Below, piece after piece: positions 6,317 to 8,754 of a DNA stretch of 8,754 bases. The DNA comes from Roseburia sp. CAG:309 (GTDB lineage: Bacteria > Bacillota > Clostridia > Lachnospirales > Lachnospiraceae), in the NCBI GenBank assembly GCA_000434115.1, contig FR893938.1, forward strand, positions 1 through 8,754. Reading direction: 5' to 3'. Within the stretch, counting starts at the first letter, position 1. Each line of letters opens with the position of its first letter. A model generated the notes under the pieces. That model was given only the letters and a program-made list of their open reading frames with translations. It ran no database searches and was not told the origin of the DNA. Position numbers and translations under genes: made by a program.

Positions 6317-7014
6317 TGAAATTATCAACGCGTTTACAGATGAATGTATCTTTGGTTCCGGAGGGAGCCAGAGTGGCAGATATTGGATGCGATCATGGAT
6401 ATGCGGCAATCTGGCTCGTTCAGAATCAGGTGGCAGAAAAAATGATCGCGATGGATATCAATGAAGGACCGATCGCACGGGCAGAAGAGCATATCCGGCG
6501 GGAAGGTCTGGAAAACCGGATTGAATGCCGTAGAAGCAATGGCGTGGAAAAACTGGAGCCGGGAGAGGTCGATACGCTGATGATCGCCGGTATGGGCGGC
6601 CCTTTGATGATGGATATACTGGATGCCCGTCCCGAAGTGCTTGAAAAAGTGCAGACCTTGGTATTGCAGCCGCAGTCTGAGATTGGATCCGTCCGGGAAA
6701 AATTGTCAGATTTTGGATTTGAACTTGTGCAGGAGAAGGTATGCCGTGACGAAGGAAAATTTTACTTTGCCATGCTTGCAAAACGGTCAGAAAAAGCGGG
6801 GAAACGCCACGGATACAATGTACCGGGAACCGGTTACAGTACGTATCTGATCGAACAGCGGGATCCGGTGATGCTTGCCTTTTTATTACAGGAAAAGAAC
6901 GTTTATGATTCGATCCTTGAGAGATTGGCAGGACAGGAAAGTGCCGGTGCGCGCCGTTTGGAAGTAGAGCAGCTGTGCAAACTTTTGGAAGAGCTGACAG
7001 GCAGAATGAAATGA
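6316..7014 (+). CDS. trmK: tRNA (adenine(22)-N1)-methyltransferase
   Basis: A 232-residue SAM-dependent methyltransferase of the TrmK family, which makes m1A at position 22 of the D-arm of certain tRNAs. The SAM-binding motif is VADIGCDHGYAAIWL (20-34). The acidic residue closing the second strand is D47 in AMDIN. The family signature IAGMGGPLMMDIL lies at 90-102 and LVLQPQSE at 115-122. A basic, helical C-terminal tail (from about 185) fits the coiled-coil-like extension of the family. The start ATG overlaps the rpoD stop in TAATG; the nearest purine-rich site (GAAGGA, 6298-6303) is 12 nt away, so translation probably depends on ribosomes finishing rpoD. Adjacency of sigA and trmK is also seen in Bacillus. 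The Nif3-like gene that commonly follows trmK in Firmicutes is absent here. Confidence 0.92.
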   Translation: MKLSTRLQMNVSLVPEGARVADIGCDHGYAAIWLVQNQVAEKMIAMDINEGPIARAEEHIRREGLENRIECRRSNGVEKLEPGEVDTLMIAGMGGPLMMDILDARPEVLEKVQTLVLQPQSEIGSVREKLSDFGFELVQEKVCRDEGKFYFAMLAKRSEKAGKRHGYNVPGTGYSTYLIEQRDPVMLAFLLQEKNVYDSILERLAGQESAGARRLEVEQLCKLLEELTGRMK

Positions 7015-7020
7015 GCGGAA

Positions 7021-7025
7021 AGGAG
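7021..7025 (+). promoter_or_regulatory. Ribosome-binding site of the nucleoside kinase gene
   Basis: AGGAG (part of AAAGGAGA) lies 9 nt before ATG 7035. The in-frame ATG codons at 6975, 7011 and 7026 lie before, too near or against this site, so 7035 is the best start. Confidence 0.7.
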
Positions 7026-7034
7026 ATGAGCACC

Positions 7035-8684
7035 ATGGAGAATATTTCTGTAAAAATAGATGGAAAAAAAGTGGTTTGTGAAAAAGGAATTACATATTTT
7101 GAACTGGCAAAGCAGACGGGACACTCGGATGCGCTTGTTGTAAAAGTAGATGGTGTGGTAAAAGAACTTGGAAAAACCGTGGAAAGCGGAACCCATATTA
7201 CATTTTGTAATTTTCAGGATAAAGATGGCCGCCGTGTGTATGTCAGAGGACTTACGATGGTTATGCTGAAGGCCTTTTACAAGGAGACCCCGAAAGATAA
7301 ATTCGAAAAGATCACGGTGGAATATTCGATTGACACAGGGTATTATTGTACACTGCGCGGGGTAGAGGTGACCGATGAGCTGCTTGCCCGTGTAAGTGAC
7401 CGCATGAAACACTATATTGATGAAGACGTGACGTTTGAGAAAAAGACAATGAGTGTTCACAAGGCCATTCGTCTGTTTGATGCGAAGAAAATGTTTGACA
7501 AGAGCCGTCTTCTGCGGTATCGTAGAAGTTCGAGAGTAACGATTCATAAACTGGGAAAAGTGATGGACTATTTTTATGGTCCGATGCCTTACAGCACAGG
7601 CTGTCTAAGCAAGTTTAAACTTCAGGCATTTGAATCCGGGTTTGTGCTTATCGTGCCAAAAGAAGACGATCCGAAGCATATTCCGGAGTTTGTGCCAAGC
7701 TATAAATTGTTCCATACGCTGGAAAAGACTGCTAAGCGCGGAGTACAGCTGGAAGTGGAAAATGTCGGACAGTTAAATGATGTGATCGTAAACGGCGGAA
7801 TGCGTGATCTGATGCTGGTGCAGGAAGCGCTGCATGAGAAAGAGATTGGAAATATCGCAGAACAGATTGCTTCCTCCAAAGAAGTGCGTGTCGTAACGAT
7901 CGCCGGGCCGTCATCTTCCGGAAAGACAACCTTTTCTTACCGCTTGTCGGCACAGTTAAAGACATTTGGTTTGAAACCGCATCCGATTGGACTCGATGAC
8001 TATTTTGTCAACCGTGTCGATACGCCGAAAGATAAAGACGGAAAATATAACTACGAATGTATCGAAGCCATTGATACAAAGCAGTTTAACGAAGATCTTG
8101 AAAACCTGCTGGCAGGCAGGGAAGTACAGCTTCCGACGTACAATTTCATCACCGGAAAACGGGAATATAACAAACCGATGTTGAAACTGGGATCGGATGA
8201 GATTCTTGTTATTGAGGGAATCCATGGATTAAATGATAAACTGACCGAGAAGATTCCGAAAGAAAATAAGTTTAAAATATATATCAGTGCATTGACGACA
8301 TTGAATGTAGATGATCACAACCGGATCCCTACGACCGATGGAAGATTGATCCGAAGAATCGTGCGGGATGCGCGGACCAGAGGACACAGTGCACAGAAGA
8401 CGATTGCAATGTGGAAATCGGTACGAGATGGCGAAAATGCCAATATTTTCCCATTTCAGGAAAAAGCAGATGCCATGTTTAATTCGTCGCTGCTTTATGA
8501 ACTGGCAGCCTTGAAAACGTATGCGGAACCAGCGTTGTTCCGTGTGCCGATGGATAGTGAGGAATATGCAGAAGCACAGCGTCTGCTCAAATTCCTAGAT
8601 TATTTCCTTGCTATCAATCCGGAAGAAGTTCCACTAAATTCGATTGTACGAGAGTTTATCGGTGGTGGAATCCTATTAGACTAA
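7035..8684 (+). CDS. Nucleoside kinase with ThrRS-like N-terminus (TGS domain + uridine kinase/PRK domain)
   Basis: A 549-residue fusion protein. Residues 1-60 look like a TGS domain (VKIDGKKVVCEKGITYFELA, then DALVVKVDGVVKELGKTVE), as found in ThrRS and RelA/SpoT. Residues of about 65-210 match the second ThrRS/AlaRS-like domain of this family, but the region around 69-81 (YVRGLTMVMLKAF) lacks the HxxxH metal motif of editing domains. Residues of about 284-549 form a phosphoribulokinase/uridine kinase-type P-loop kinase. It has Walker A GPSSSGKTTF (291-300), the substrate Asp pair in GLDDYF (319-324), the Walker B-like strand LVIEGIHGLN (391-400), and the lid RRIVRDARTRG (440-450). It probably phosphorylates a nucleoside with NTP in the cytoplasm, but the substrate is not established for this family as far as I know. 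It starts 20 bp after trmK and is probably in the same operon. Kinase fold is firm; physiological role is not. Confidence 0.85.
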   Translation: MENISVKIDGKKVVCEKGITYFELAKQTGHSDALVVKVDGVVKELGKTVESGTHITFCNFQDKDGRRVYVRGLTMVMLKAFYKETPKDKFEKITVEYSIDTGYYCTLRGVEVTDELLARVSDRMKHYIDEDVTFEKKTMSVHKAIRLFDAKKMFDKSRLLRYRRSSRVTIHKLGKVMDYFYGPMPYSTGCLSKFKLQAFESGFVLIVPKEDDPKHIPEFVPSYKLFHTLEKTAKRGVQLEVENVGQLNDVIVNGGMRDLMLVQEALHEKEIGNIAEQIASSKEVRVVTIAGPSSSGKTTFSYRLSAQLKTFGLKPHPIGLDDYFVNRVDTPKDKDGKYNYECIEAIDTKQFNEDLENLLAGREVQLPTYNFITGKREYNKPMLKLGSDEILVIEGIHGLNDKLTEKIPKENKFKIYISALTTLNVDDHNRIPTTDGRLIRRIVRDARTRGHSAQKTIAMWKSVRDGENANIFPFQEKADAMFNSSLLYELAALKTYAEPALFRVPMDSEEYAEAQRLLKFLDYFLAINPEEVPLNSIVREFIGGGILLD

Positions 8685-8688
8685 ATGA

Positions 8689-8725
8689 AACGATTCAGAC
8701 CCAATGCGGGGAACACGGAATCGTT
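8689..8725. repeat. Inverted repeat with nested hairpin downstream of the kinase gene
   Basis: AACGATTC (8689-8696) and GAATCGTT (8718-8725) form a perfect 8-bp inverted repeat. Inside the 21-nt spacer, CCC (8700-8702) and GGG (8708-8710) can pair across a 5-nt loop. The element begins 5 nt after the kinase stop codon. No T-run follows, so it is not a standard intrinsic terminator; it may be an mRNA 3'-end structure or the start of a structured leader that continues past the window. The bases after it, to 8754, show no gene I can support. Confidence 0.45.
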
Positions 8726-8754
8726 GCTATGCAGTTATTAATGAAATAGTATGA

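Noticed and set aside
6903..7547. 214-codon open frame on the minus strand opposite the end of trmK and start of the kinase gene.
   Set aside because: It spans two real genes and their junction, with no recognisable product or ribosome-binding site.
8685..8741. 18-codon open frame starting directly after the kinase stop.
   Set aside because: It has no properly spaced ribosome-binding site, and its bases are better explained by the inverted repeat at 8689-8725.

Overview
The window looks like ordinary chromosomal core DNA from a low-to-mid GC Firmicute, most likely class Clostridia and probably a Lachnospiraceae gut anaerobe. The pointers are strong AGGAGG-type ribosome-binding sites, the sequence style of DnaG and RpoD, a small DUF4321 membrane protein, a long nucleoside kinase with a ThrRS-like N-terminus, and the gene order dgt-dnaG-rpoD-trmK. 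The genus assignment is inference. I see no mobile element, CRISPR array, tRNA or rRNA.

Layout. Positions 1-272 hold the 3' end of ilvC (ketol-acid reductoisomerase), closed by a clear rho-independent terminator at about 305-344. A two-gene rightward unit follows: a Cof-type HAD phosphatase (366-1178) and, 15 bp later, a membrane-anchored HD-GYP domain protein (1194-1907). A small leftward gene for a DUF4321 membrane protein (1892-2149) overlaps the end of the HD-GYP gene by 16 bp. Its promoter, TTGATT-17 bp-TAAGAT, lies at 2189-2217 on the minus strand. An AT-rich divergent intergenic region of about 146 bp separates it from the main rightward cluster.

Main cluster. dgt (dNTP triphosphohydrolase, 2296-3306), dnaG (primase, 3385-5148), rpoD (housekeeping sigma factor, 5189-6316), trmK (tRNA m1A22 methyltransferase, 6316-7014) and a TGS-domain nucleoside kinase (7035-8684) have gaps of 78, 40, -1 and 20 bp. 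This is a Firmicute version of the macromolecular synthesis operon. It joins dNTP pool control, primer synthesis for replication, promoter recognition, tRNA modification and a probable nucleotide-salvage kinase. A consensus -35 hexamer (TTGACA) straddling the dnaG stop codon may give rpoD its own promoter.

The last 70 bases hold no gene I can support, but they contain an 8-bp perfect inverted repeat enclosing a smaller hairpin. I did not find an undescribed system. The observations most worth checking are the uncharacterised ThrRS-like/kinase fusion protein, the candidate internal and sigma-H-like promoters of the dgt-dnaG-rpoD cluster, the GYP-to-GYN change in the HD-GYP protein, and the 3' structured element.
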